A DNA stretch of 64,000 nucleotides from Rhopalosiphum padi. Its lineage: Eukaryota > Arthropoda > Insecta > Hemiptera > Aphididae. The notes under the pieces are model-generated. The model worked only from the letters and a program-made list of their open reading frames with translations, was not told the DNA's origin and did no database searches. A program made the position numbers and the translations under genes. The stretch covers positions 43,375,858 through 43,439,857 of the forward strand of contig NC_083598.1 of assembly GCF_020882245.1 (NCBI RefSeq), in the 5' to 3' direction. The stretch's first letter is position 1; each line of letters starts with the position of its first letter. This document shows, piece after piece, positions 38,231 to 51,750 of the stretch.

Positions 38231-41200
38231 TCTAAAAACTTAATTACTTACTTTTGATATACATGTTACATACTACTATACAATACACAATAACATTTAA
38301 AAAATATTTAGATTCATTTTAAGCTAATTATATAATTTTGATTTATTCAAACACGATGAAGAGATATAATTGGCACATACTATATAGCAGAGTGAATCTT
38401 CCGTCTCTTTTACTTTTGAATTTATAACAATATTCTATAACAAATAGGCATTATAAATTGTCTTTATTTTATTTTTAAAATTATATAATACTATCAAAAT
38501 ATAGGAGTTATATTTAACAGTTACCTATATAATACTTATTATACCTGCATAGGTTTTTCAACAATGTTTAATGTTTAAAACATAGTAAGCATCTAGGTAT
38601 TTTATCAAAACTAATAACACAAATTTTTTTATACTTACCATTTTAATAAGTATTCTCTTCCGTTACACCTTACCTTATAATGTTTTTTTTTAAGCCCTTT
38701 CCCTTTTTATTTACTTACACAATACAACTACAAAATACTGCGGAGTACAGAGAGAATTCTAATATGTTACTATATACTGCAATATTATATTTAACGATCG
38801 ATATTAATTGTGAAACACATCGTGATTAAACTTGGTAAATAGCGTAGACGTTGTAGGATTAAAGAATACAACCCTTGTTTTATTATGATCGTATATTTTT
38901 TTCTTTACTTAAGAAGTTATGTTTTACGTTTTTTTTATGTTTATTAAGTATACTTACTGAACAGTAAACGTATACTAATCATCGTTTTGAAATACAATGA
39001 AATACAAAATACATATGTCGTATACGTATATTGATTGTACTTATTACCAACGCAACACGTTCGGGATTATCTAATACCATATTTTATTATTTATAATATA
39101 CCTTATAATGATAAACGATACATATACATGCTTGACGTTTGTAACATCTATAATGATAAACATAAATTTAAGAATGTTTTAAATATTTGTATATAAGCAC
39201 AAATGAAATGAATAGTATAAGAAGTGTTTAAATGTTATAAAAATAATAATATAAAGGATGCCTCGACAGTGCCTCGTAGGCATTATAGATAATCACAAGA
39301 TTCTCACTAAAATTTTTAAAAATATATCAAATTTTAGTTTTATTATATATTTTAAATATTGATTATTATATTATTGTCTTAATTTTTAATTAGAAATTTA
39401 ATCGAAATATCTATATGCTTATTATTCTGCGCATCATATACAGGCAAGACTGCAAGAGTATTTTAAATTTCCAACTACACAATATGTAATTCAATAGAAT
39501 TGCACTAAAATAATAATAATAATACATTCATTTTTAAATCCAATAATTTATATGGATATATTATACTGATTAATAAAATAAAAATAAAATATAGTCTTGA
39601 GATATTATAAATTATGCAGACAATGATAAGTATCTATTATATTTATTTATTTCTTACTTATTTAGTTGATTTAAATTTAAATTATACATAATGTTAGACT
39701 TAATGTTAATCAAATAATAGTGGAATACATATTTATACTTATAATTAATAATTATTATTTAATTCATAGTAAAGTTATAGAACTAACTATACATCAAATT
39801 CTATAAATAGGACCTAACACATGAATAATTAAATATTAATCAATATCGTGTTCAACTATTTCTACATCATCACACTTCACGCTTCACGCGACCACTTAAA
39901 TAAAATTCAAAATATTATATTATTGGTGCATACGTCCTTATAGTAGAAAAGTTGATAATCTTCCAGAAATGCAATGTATTATGATAAAAAATAACACTTT
40001 ATTTTATTTATTTTTATAAATACTCCCACTAATAAAGACATACCATTGAATTACAACACTGTATGATGTTCATATTTATTACGAATTATGCCATATCTAT
40101 ATGGCCAACGGCAAAATGCGATTGACCGACACAGATGAGTTATTTACTTCCAAATGTCTACTGCTCAGACACCTATGATTTCTTAGAAACAATATATTAT
40201 GTAGATTTACGAATGGCGCAAATACGTGTAAAAGTTACTTAACAGTTACTATGAGTTCAATAATTATACGTATATAAAAGCGTACCTACTATATTTTCCT
40301 TTGAACTCCGAAAAAACATGTCGAATTCAATACATGTCACATGTCTATGAAGCTATTTGACCCTCAAAAACTAAAAAAAAATAATTTATTTTTTCACTCA
40401 TGACCTATATATTTCCAATCGTCATATTTTTAATTCATTAATTATTCAGTAGATACCTATTTATAAAACCACAGTTTATATTAGTTTTGCGATTCCTTGA
40501 CAAATTCTAGACATATCATAATATTATGCAGTATATACGTAGGTATATGTAGTGTTATATGAATAATAAATTACTTAACGTTTCTCAATATCGCCAAAAT
40601 TGAATTTTGTACACATAATAAATAATAATTGTATGGTTTTGTTTTGAGAACATCAGTAAAAAAAAATAAATTTCAGTTTTTATAGTATATTAGGTACATA
40701 TGGGCAATTGCGAATTGGGTCTTTTTTGATAATGAATTATTGTTAATTAATTCTAGTAGGTATATATATATATAATTAATAATATTGTTTTATGTTAGCA
40801 TTAATTTCAATAATACATTAGCTGTTCCTGTATAGCGTTGCCCAAGACAAATTAAATGCCTTTGGATTTACCATATACATACTTCGTTAGGCGTAGATTT
40901 TTAACACGGTTATTTGAGTTGTTTTAATTAAATATAAAGTACAGGTCTAAAATTAACTATTTTATTTTTGTAAACAATGGCAACCCTAGTTATATAGTAT
41001 ATACAAACAAAAATATATTTTATTTCTGTGTACAGAAAACAATAAGGAAGTTTGAGAAATTTTTAAGAATATTTCTTATTGCATATTGAGAGTATTAGAA
41101 GAACCATTATTCCAAATTTCAAGTTTATATGTTTTATCGATTTTTATAAGTAGCGTCTAGTGAGTGAATGAGTGATAGAGCGTTATCTGACTTTCATATT

Positions 41201-43219
41201 ATATTCCTATGTTATAGTATCGAATATTGGGGTACTGCGTAATATGGTATATGTGTTGTGTTAGCCATTCGGTGCTTCGTTGTACAGACGTACAGTACCG
41301 GCGCACCAAGTTTTAAAACTTTCTCCAGCCCAAAACCCGTTTAAATGAGACAATCAAGCTTAATAATTAATATAATATCAAAATATAGTCTGGCTAATTG
41401 AGTTAAAACTTGCTGATTCTATCCAGGTCTGATTATGTACATATATAATATTACACTACAGCTTTCAATTCTTGCGTTGTGAATATTAATAAATTGTAAT
41501 GATCGCTGCATTGTAGTATAATTTTACACTGCAGTTGATGTTAAAAAAAAATAAAATATGTATTCGTTTTCTGATACGAATTATAAATTTAAATGTTGTT
41601 ATCATAAAGTCTATTATATTATACTCTAGGATTTTAAATCCCAGGTGCATTTTTCCTCCACATAGTTATAATGCAATAATATACCTATGAGTATGTGAGA
41701 CAGTGAGACCAATATAAGTCATTTGAATATTAACCGTTCCAGGCCGGTTGTAAGTATGTATATATTGTTGTATATTATAAGTAGGTATACATTAAGATAT
41801 TATAGAATGATTATTCTTACATTATATTCAAGTCCTTATTTATTATTTTATAAAAAATGTACTTGCGTGCTTTGGATTTCAAAATAAATAAGCATACAAA
41901 TCCGTATCAGGAATAATTAAGTTGAGTTTTTTTTGTATTTATTATTTATACTATGGTTTATTATTTTACACGTAATAATATAATATACTAAAGTTAAATA
42001 GTGAATTATTTCCATAAGTCAGCACAAACCACTCCTATCAATTTTTCAGTATATGATTGCTCGAATAAAATTAACCCCTTATTATTATTGATCAATCGTT
42101 GTAATAGTGTGACATTATTAACATACTTAATTTTGATGAACTAAGTTAATATAATTTACACTAAATAAATCATATTACATTAGAAAAAAAACATACTTAT
42201 GTATAGTGATTTACAATCGTTTTATTAACGATTAGGTAAAAAATCGGTTGGACATGTATTTATAGTTATAACGTTCTCGCATGTTATACTTCTGATTAAA
42301 TACAGCGTTAAAATCGAATTTAAATCATATACATGATTTATTGTAAAACTATAAATATTATTCTATTATATTTGTTCAGCGATCAAACAATAATTTATTT
42401 ATTTATTCATCTTATTGCTATAATTTAACACACTTATGAACTTATGATATTTTTAATAAATAATATCCTATACACGTAAAACAATAAATTAATATGACAA
42501 CACCAAATGTAAATTAATATTAACTACCCGTTGGTAATAACACTATAAATAATTATAATAAATGTGAACAAAATTACATCTATATAGGAAATATAAAGAT
42601 AATATTTATGTGCCGAGTAGTGTTTCAAAAATGTTTGTTATAAATTTTAAGAATTAAATACATAATTTTGCATTCTATAAAAATACTAAATAAACCATTT
42701 TGTAATAAATTGTCCGTGTATAATAATATAATGGTCGGTGAAATTACTGTGAAGCAACACGCACACAGCCCATAGGTACGTACATAATACAAATGAACAT
42801 ATTATTTACTATACTATAGTATTATATACCTATATGTAATCATCGTCTACTGTTGTTTAATTAATCACATCCCATAAGTTACTCGATTATAAACGTTAGA
42901 TAAGAAATGTATATTTTAAATATCATGCAGGTTCTGAATTATGATCATCCCACGGAGTTCTTAGACATTGTTAACTATTCTATATCAATTATCTTGATTT
43001 TTGAAATCATAAATAATAATTAATATGCTTTTTATACTTTTTTTTATCAAAACCGAAAACCCAAACAACATTAATTTGAATAAACCCCCCTCATCCGTTC
43101 GAAACCGATTCGCGGTAGGTTTGTCACACATAATACAATATAGAAATTTATATGAAAATATAAGTTTCAAAAACATCACATTTCGTCGGAGTTTAAATGT
43201 ATTCAACACATCATAGCAC
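38231..43219. other. AT-rich non-coding stretch
   Basis: No gene seen. A TATATAAAAGCG word at 40270-40281 resembles a TATA box but nothing downstream supports transcription. Confidence 0.5.
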
Positions 43220-44592
43220 GATTATTTATCACAGTAATAAAATCCCGAACAAAGTCGTCGTCCCCTATAGTACCGAAATCCATATGTAAATGCGACCGTG
43301 TGTTCACGTATCACCGCGGTACGTGGTGATATATTTTACGGCGGGAAACCGTGTAAACACTTTATAAACACGACGAAATCCGTCGAGAAACCGAAAACAC
43401 GTCGTAACGTGTGTGCGTGCGTAAAAAAAAAATCGGATAGGTATATGATACGTCGAAAACCGTAGGACACGACGGTGTCCAGAGTTCATTGCCCACAAGA
43501 GTGATACCGATACATAATATATATTAATATATATCGTTGTCACCGGCGCGATAACCGCCACCGCCGCCGCGCGTTTACCTGTACCAGTGATGCTTGGCGC
43601 GCACATGTGCAGGTGTTTGTATATTATTATTATTATTATTATGTTGTTAGTAATAGTAGATCTTTGATCTACGGATCTACCGGTGTCGCGTGTGTACCTA
43701 TTCTACAGAGCACTGTGCCTATATTATATGCACTACTCGCCAACGCGCGACGTTTATGTATAATACGGTAGGTTAGGTTACACGCAGCGCACGACGACGA
43801 TGACGATCACAGGATTTCATCTGTATAGTAATATGTAAGTAGGTACTATCGTATAAATCGTAAAAAAAAATACTACATAACACGGTGTACAGTGTACAGG
43901 TACCTCGGTGACGGTTATACCACTCGCCAATCACGATAATAATATTAATATATATTATTAAATTTATATACATCATAGAGATCGATATCGCGCGCGTAAT
44001 ACGCTACGACGCGTATTTCGTTTCGTTTATCGTCGTCGTCGCGCGTAGTCGTCGTCGTACTCCCATCGTATAATATTATGATGATGATGACCATGACGAT
44101 GATGGGTGCACTCGGGCTTCTTCTTGTTTTTCAGATGAATTTTTTTTTTTCGTACGCGGAAAACAAACGCATTTGTCGTTTTTCTGGCGTCCGGACGGCG
44201 GAGAACAGATGGCGTCGGTCGGTCGAAGCCACGGAGCGTCTCTCGCCGCAACCGCGGCGGGAAACCGGTTTGCGGGCCGGTCTCGGCCGCTGGTGGCGCG
44301 GAAAAGTCGGGCCCGGCCACGGCGCGCCGCTCTCGCCACTACTACCGCTGTTACTACTACTACTACTTACGAAACGCTCACCGGCCGGCGACGTACTCGT
44401 CGCGCGCGATCAGCTGTTTGTTTCGTCGTCGATGCGCGCGCGCTCTTCAACCGCGGGACACGTGAAGTCCGCCCGCGATTCCGGATCGCAATACTACAAT
44501 AACACTGCGGATATCGTCATCGCGCACACGCGGAGACTCGGACCAAGACGGTAGCAACTGTGGCTGCAGCGGTGCGACACACCATACGGCAG
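43220..44592 (+). promoter_or_regulatory. CpG-rich island with putative untranslated first exon
   Basis: Composition changes abruptly from the AT-rich background: 44221-44280 alone is 44/60 G+C with many CpG. A strong plus-strand splice donor, CGGCAG|GTAAGA, follows at 44592/44593. The long plus frame inside (44078-44554) ends in a stop before that donor and is Arg- and low-complexity-rich, so I read the exon as 5' UTR rather than coding. A minus-strand donor, GGTACAG|GTAAAC, at 43579/43578 hints that transcription could be bidirectional; the short frame MCAPSITGT precedes it. In insects such islands usually mark promoters of broadly expressed or developmental genes. Which gene it serves cannot be told; the coding exon at 54512, 10 kb downstream on the same strand, is a candidate. 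Confidence 0.45.
43622..43642. repeat. (ATT)n microsatellite
   Basis: ATT trinucleotide run inside the CpG-rich region. Confidence 0.85.
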
Positions 44593-44977
44593 GTAAGACC
44601 GACGAGCTTAGTCTCAGATGATATCGTAAATATTAATGATCGCCGTTAATATCCGGTCGCGGATATCCGGAATAGAGATCGATACGCCACACCGCGGGCG
44701 ATCGATCGATGGATGTTTCGCGCCGCATACGCGATCACGGTCGGTCCGAGCGGCGATCGGTTTCTGATCCGAATTCTTATTTTTATCTCGTTTATATGCC
44801 GCGATATCGTATAAAATAATATTAAGTATGCAGACCGGGTCTGTCATCGCGTCCGACTTGTAGTCGGGCCCGACCGAGTTGGATACGACGACGTTACATA
44901 TTGTACGCGCCACCGGACTCGATCGTCGCGCCGCGGAAAACGCGGGTCAATGTTATCCCGTACCTCCTTGACTCGTA

Positions 44978-45127
44978 CAGGATCCAGGAATTTTGTTTTT
45001 AAGGGGATGGGAGGGACAAAATTGTTCAAATTTTGTAAGCTCAATTTAGATTTTGATGTGAGGCATTACAAATTCATAATATAACTGCCAAGGGAGCAAT
45101 CGCCCCCACCCCTTGAAACCGCTACTG
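44978..45127. mobile_element. Degraded DNA-transposon fragment
   Basis: The left part (ACAGGATCCAGGAATTTTG, then a G-rich run) and right part (GGAGCAATCGCCCCCACCCC, then AAACCGCTACTG) have the 'GGATCCAGG...GCCCCC...CCGCTACTG' architecture of small transposons widespread in insects. The left terminus looks shortened and no clean duplication is visible. It lies just 3' of the CpG island. Confidence 0.5.
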
Positions 45128-46769
45128 AGTACACGTGTAATATTAGGGTCTACCGCTGGGTACGTCACACACGACGGTCGTTTTCTATACACTATACAGA
45201 CTCGGCGACGACGACTCTCTTAAACTTTAAAGAATGTGATGTTAATAATCTTATATTTTCTTGACTTTAAAAAACCTTCACCATTTCTTTTGTACAATGG
45301 AAAACGATACCGCCTATGACCTATACGCGCGTAACACAATAATAATAATAATAATATCGCAGCAACTGCAGTTTTTAAATATAATACAAATGTCGAATAC
45401 CGGAATACCTATATGTTTATATGTGTATAATATATATTATAAACATTAATTTTTTTTGTACGAATATATTATTGATTTTAAGATAGGAATAATATAAAGA
45501 GTGTTTGAGTCCTTAAAAAACTGTCGGGTTTTGATATCGCACCGCGTGCTCAAATATCTACAAGTGTCAGACAATAATAATATGTATTATAATAAAGTTC
45601 CATCTATAGGTACACACTACACATCCACACGTCCCAAAATGTCATGTCGATTTGTTTATGATTTATAACTCACGAGCACACACAATACTACCATAACTAA
45701 TAAGATAATACGATTACAAAACTATACACTTAAATATCTTATAATTATAGGGGTGTACACAGACTGATAAAATGTGCTCCCCAAAAATACAAATGAACCC
45801 AAACAAATGTTCATATCGTATATGTAAAATATTTGTCCTTACCATTATTATTATTTTTTCTGCCTCTTATTACTAATACTAGTATTAGTATATTTAGGTT
45901 TTGTTTTTTTTTTATATTGATATATAAAATCAAATTCTTATAAAAATGGGTTTATTGAAAAAGATATAATTGTATGATTATTATCGCGTAATAATTACCT
46001 AAAGCCGTAAATATCGAAGTACCTATAAATATTTGCCATTTTTTCTTCTTCTAAAAAATGTTATTTTGGGCCTTTGATCACATGCCATCTAAAAAATGTC
46101 TGCCCAGCCATAAAAATATCAAAAATTAAATTTTCATACTTTTAAAAAATATTTTCTTGTTTGATCTTATTTTTATTTCACAGTAAATACAATACATAAC
46201 AATAAAATAGTGTCGGAAATATTAGACGAAAAATAAAAATTCGCGTAGACAATGCATTATTGTTTTAATTTTCCAATTAAAAATAAATTATTACAGCTAT
46301 TTAAAACCAACTTTCTATAAAATACCGTCGGATACATAATTAACATGAGAAAACGAATGCAAAGACACATTTATTAAGTTATTTTTTTTTCATTATAATA
46401 TTCATACCACTGTATAAATTTACTGTCTTAACGAGAACTGAGAAGTTATTATAATTATGAACTATTTAGTATGCATTAATTAAAATAAGTATTTAGTAAT
46501 GAATAATAATAAACATTTAGAGAAAAACGTACATAGTCTTGATATGAAATAGATGCAAAAAATAAAATAATGTCCGTAATATTCTCGATTCATAATATTT
46601 CTCAAAACTATATTTACTATGAAGGATAGGTAGAATCAAAAATATTCGTAATTTATTCGTAATACATTCATTCGTTGGAACTGTTAATCGAAAAATAATC
46701 CATATGCATTTACGGTAGGTATACCTCAAAATATATTATTTTAATGGTCGTCCGGAAACAACGCACATC
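45128..46769. other. Non-coding stretch
   Basis: AT-rich with no gene. A patch at 46050-46125 (TTGGGCCTTTGATCACATGC, TGCCCAGCC) resembles a worn transposon end but could not be delimited. Confidence 0.4.
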
Positions 46770-47346
46770 ATATTGATACCTTCATCGCGTTGCCCGCCTA
46801 ACGCACGAGTTGCACGAACGCGAGGGGGTCGATGGGAACCATTATATTTTTATTATTATAATACGATGACGGTCAATAATAGCTCGATTCGGATATCTGA
46901 TGCTGATAACATTTCGATAATTTGTAGGCGGCTTTTGTCGAACTCGGTGACCGGTGTCATTAATATTATCCCGTCGACAGCGGCCGACCGTCTGCAGGCG
47001 GGCGCGTTGTTCGACAATAAACAAAAAAAAAAACAAAAACAAAAAAAAGCTCACATACCTTCAGGACGTGACGTGGGGGTCGTATTAAATAATATAATGT
47101 TAATAACAATAATAATAATAATAATAATATGTTGTAATAACCGAAGAGAGTGCGGCTGCAGTGTGGTGAATCGAAGACGGTTTACGTTTGGCTCTGCGCG
47201 CTGCATATAAACCGTCGTTTGAAATCGGATCGAGAACTGGTTTATGTCGAAGCAAAAAAAAAAATGCGCAATAATTTTAAGACCGTATTTTTTCCCCTCA
47301 CGCATGTTAACCCCGCACAGGTCCCACTATTCCTATTCACGGTGGA
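46770..47346 (+). promoter_or_regulatory. CpG-rich block with possible promoter and first exon
   Basis: A plus-strand TATA-like CATATAAACC lies at 47204-47213. About 140 bases further is a good donor, GGTGGA|GTAAGTATA (47346/47347). Between them a frame starting at 47262 reads MRNNFKTVFFPLTHV..., which may or may not be translated. On the minus strand CCTGAAG|GTATGTG near 47060 is another donor-like site. An (AAT)n run sits at 47108-47128. Evidence is suggestive only. Confidence 0.3.
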
Positions 47347-47420
47347 GTAAGTATATATTATTATACCTATATACACACATGCACCGCCACCGACTGTCTT
47401 GACGTAGCCGTCATTAGGAT

Positions 47421-47745
47421 CTATAATATACGGTCCCCGAACAATGGATATACGCGCTCGGTAGTAGTTGTAATAGTAGTAGTTGTAGTAGTATTATTAT
47501 TTATTAGTTTTTTAGACACCGCGCGACGGCCGATACGCATGAAACCCAAGCGACCGCGTCCTTCGATCCATTGTTCTTGTAAATTGGTCGTCCGACATCG
47601 GGAGCAACCGCGGTATCCATAAATTTTAACAGCGACATCAGAATTCTCGTCTGTTGTCGCCTCGCAGCCGACACAGATGCTGCACCATTGGCAGCTAGAG
47701 CAATAGCCGTTTGCACTTGCTGTCTTTTCGTCTTGTCGCAACGCC
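47421..47745 (-). other. GC-richer block with overlapping short minus-strand frames, unassigned
   Basis: A minus frame (47716-47504) gives MQTAIALAANGAASVSAARR and continues to a stop after ~70 codons. A second frame over the same bases is Cys-rich. Neither carries a domain I know, and TAG/TAA trinucleotide runs border it. It may be an exon, a transposon scrap or part of the neighbouring CpG-rich promoter region. Confidence 0.2.
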
Positions 47746-50700
47746 TATGTTTACACTATATATTATTATTATACATAATATACCACGCAGTGTTCAAATG
47801 TTTTTTTGTAACTCGTCGCTAATCTGTGAACTGTGCAGTGATAATGCAACCCCGCAGAGGCGAAAACATTTTTAAAAAATGTATGTTTTTTTTCTAAGCA
47901 TAAAATTATTATAGACTGTATCGTATGATATTCGGATGGGCAACATATTATTACTAATTACTCGCTTTTTTTATAATATACGAACTGTCGTAGACGCATT
48001 CGCCTACTATATAATATATTTATTAATAATTTAAACCAATTAAGGGCACCGCTTTTATTGGTAGATTAGTATAGATAATAAATATAATTACATAATTACA
48101 AGCATCATAGATTAAATATTAAAATATTGTGTAGACCTGAAAATATTCCGACAAAACGATTTCTATATAATAATATGGTCATCAAACACTTACTTTGATT
48201 TTAGATTCAATATGTATACCCTGTCTAATAGTATTATATATAAATTTGTTTTTCTTTTGATTGAAATTAAACAATCTACACGTCATATTCTGCACAATAA
48301 GCTTAATTTTTACAAAAAGGTTTTTACAGAAGACTTGGAAAGAAAAGCCAGCAAGCCGCTGACGACACTCTTGGATTGAGGATATGAAGTTAAGCTAGAA
48401 GAGTAGGTCACGACATCATTTTCTTTTTAATCTTTTAGGTGAGTTACCGAGCATTGGTTTGGGTCAGTTTTTTGCTAGAATATTTGAGTAGTCAAAGAGC
48501 GAGTTGTGGTAACGTGAATAGAAATTGATAGCAATTTCAATCACTGTGTTCATTTTTAGGTCTGTGTGTAATATTGATTAGATACATGGAAGGGAGAGTT
48601 TGTGGTAAAACGAAATATTTTATTTTGGAATATGTGTATTTTATTTAGGTTTGATTTTTTAACGGATCCCCACATTTAGATGCGTAATATAAATTAGTCT
48701 AGTTTCAGGGATTGGGATTGGGATTTAAAATAATCCATAGTTTATTATTATTATTACTAAATACAATCATTAATAGTTATTTTATTGAAAAAATCTATTT
48801 TTCCAAAATTTCTAATCATATATTCTAATAACTATTGATGAATTTAGAAAGTATCTCTAGCCTTAATTAAACGGTATTGAATGCTAATATGTTATGCAGC
48901 AATATTTTATTAAAAAAATTATTAGGTAATTAATTTACTATAAATTTATTTAAACTATTATCATATATTATCTATACAAAAATATGCAATGAACTTCACA
49001 AAAAAATTAGATTAATAAATTTAAAAAAATGTATAACATATGGAAGTTAGATTTCGATGCACATAAGTTGTATGCTATAGCCTATAATAATTTACTGAAC
49101 ATAATTTATATTAGTTATACCTATACTCATTAGTTCTACCTACAAAACTGCTTAATAAATGATGGTATTATACAGGTAGGTGTATAACAAGCTTACATTG
49201 TGTAAATAATGATGGTACGTCAATTAATATAATGTAGATATTCGATATAAACATAATTTTAAATATTTTAATATGTTAAATAATATTAAGTCGAACTTTA
49301 TATTTTTGGATTCGTTAATAAATATAAAATAATATTATATATTTAAATACACATACATTTGTCATTAATGATATAAGTAAATTATGCTCCTATATTTTTA
49401 GTAAGATTTCAAACTCTTTTTTAAAATTGTGTCACTAATCAAAAGAAAATACTTTAATTTTTACAATTATTTATCTAATAATAGTCGAAAACAACAATAA
49501 AAAGAAGTTAAAACAGTTAAGTCATCTTAAAATCCAGTGATTAAAACTAAACTGGTTTTTGAGAATTTGAGATACGTCAAAATCTTATCACTTACCTTAT
49601 TTACACTATGTATGGATAAATACATTAATACATCAAATAGAATTATTTTTATTGGGTATTAATTTTCTTAAATCTTCGATTTTTCTTCTTATATACAAAT
49701 ATTAAAACCAGTTTTTATTTACTTTTTTACAAAATATTCAACGAAACAATTATAATATTCATTCATTTTTATAATACTCGTAATAAATATTTAAACATAT
49801 AAAATTAAAGCTATAGCCTATAATATTTTTCAGTCGCACTTGAAAAATTTAAAATGATAATAAACTGCTACTTTTTACATTGTTTATCATACTATATTAA
49901 GTCTATCTCAAGTGTTCATTTATTGTTTATATATTTAAAGGTTAATAATACCAATAAATTACAAAAGGTAATGTGTAGTTTATTCCTAAAAAAATATGTA
50001 TTTTTAAAAACGTTACAAAACAAATTATTTTTTCAATTTTATATTTACCTTGAACAATTTTAATACCAAATTTTTGAAGTTAATATATGATTTGATTATG
50101 ACTTTTAAAACAACTACCTATGATTTAAACAATAATAAGATTTCATGATATTTTTTTACTTAATATAATGATAAGCATATACCTACGTACTAGCAAGCTA
50201 GCAAGATTCTTAATGACAAGTATTTAAATTAAAGAAATTGAAATTAATCCCAAGTACTTCAATACTATGTAATTTTAATTTGTTTCAAAAAATTCGTTAT
50301 AGTTCGTTGTAAATTTATTTATATAATATAAACGATTTTAATTTGAATTAGATCATCCCAGCATCATGAGACCAATTTAGTTATGAATGAAGAATGAAAT
50401 CATCTAAACTTTAAATATTTATACTGCAATAAATTAAATGTTCAAGACATGATGGATTAACAAACCCAGCATTCTTAAAATGTACTAAAAAATATTTTTT
50501 TTTAATAAAAACACAAAATAGTATTTTACTATCATACTATATTTTATAAAATAAGCATAATATAATATGCTTTTCCTTAATTATGGTTATATAAATCATC
50601 AAGAAACATTCACAATATTATAATATATTCATACTTTAGTGATTGTATTAAAAACTGTTTAATTTTTACAAATATTTCATTCCGGTATATCTATCTACTA

Positions 50701-51695
50701 AATATTAAATAAAATATTATTTGAATTACAAAAACCAGTTATATATTTATACTCATAAACGGTCATATACTCAAATCCTAGTGTAACTACTGAAATTCGA
50801 TAGTAATATTATATTCCCATACCATAATTTGTTGTGTTATTGTATAAAGTGAATATGCATTTAAAATAAATATCATATGATAATAACATTCCGGTTTTTA
50901 TTTATTTTTGTTCTTATCAGCCCATCGTGTGAAAGGTATTAGTAATATGAATTTAGTAAATTAAACCATGGATTAGCGCACAGTTTTATAATAGAATCAC
51001 TGTATTTTCGAAACGAATAAATGATGTATATAATTATAATGTTGACATATTATAGTATTATACTATTCAAATAAAAAGAACAGATTTCATATATAAAAAC
51101 AAATGAAATTTCAATACGTATTAATAAATTTCGCTGACTCGGTGTAAATTTGCGTATAGCTTTGACACAATAATATAATGGTATGGGCGGTATGGTTTAA
51201 GTATTATTTGTTTGTTCATAGGCGAGATTTCCGGTCTTGTTTTGAATAGTGAAGAGGAAGGGGAAGGCGTGATGTTTAGAAATATATCGTGATTCGGACC
51301 AAACTTAATTTTATTGAAAGCCTGTAAAGTCAGTACCTCCATAAAATAAAATTCAAAAAATTCGTTTAGTGTTTATTTTAATTCATTGACCTGATTATTG
51401 CTAGACAAACACGCTTGTGAATACGCATATATGTTTTGATTAAATTGTATACACTATACAATATTAATTCAGTAAGGTTATAGGTTATAACTGTTAAAGG
51501 ACTATAAAAAACTAGTCTGACGCATTTGTCTTCATGTCTAAATCATAGGAGTTTTTGATCTTCCTAAATATTGCCATTTTCAAAAACGCAACCGTCAAAA
51601 AATATCTTTCTCTGTCGATCGGAGTAATAACTATAAACGTATAATCTATATAATTAATTTATGAATTAAAAAAACGCTTATGAAGCATGTGGTTC
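47746..51695. other. AT-rich non-coding stretch
   Basis: A patch at 48335-48420 (TTGGAAAGAAAAGCCAGCAA..) is less AT-rich but yields no recognisable peptide. No gene seen elsewhere. Confidence 0.45.
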
Positions 51696-51750
51696 CTGGT
51701 ATAAATAGTAAAAATTTTCATCAGCCGTCAACAATATATTGTCAGTCAGT
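51696..51750 (+). promoter_or_regulatory. Candidate TATA promoter
   Basis: CTGGTATAAATAG (51697-51709) is a near-perfect TATA box. TCAG words follow at 51721-51724 and 51742-51745 (GTCAGTCAGT), and a short frame from 51776 (MCNSYTSYRFFI) runs to a donor-like CATAG|GTAATG near 51812. The TATA-to-initiator spacing (23 or 44 bases) is not ideal, so this may be coincidental. It lies 2.8 kb upstream of the coding exon at 54512 on the same strand. Confidence 0.25.

Noticed and set aside
43304..43606. Minus-strand 100-codon frame
   Set aside because: No domain, contains the minus donor site within it, and the CpG-rich background makes long frames likely.
44078..44554. 158-codon plus-strand frame in the CpG island
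   Set aside because: Begins with a Met/Thr simple repeat, is Arg-rich, ends before the splice donor and overlaps other long frames; high G+C lowers stop frequency, so the frame is expected by chance.
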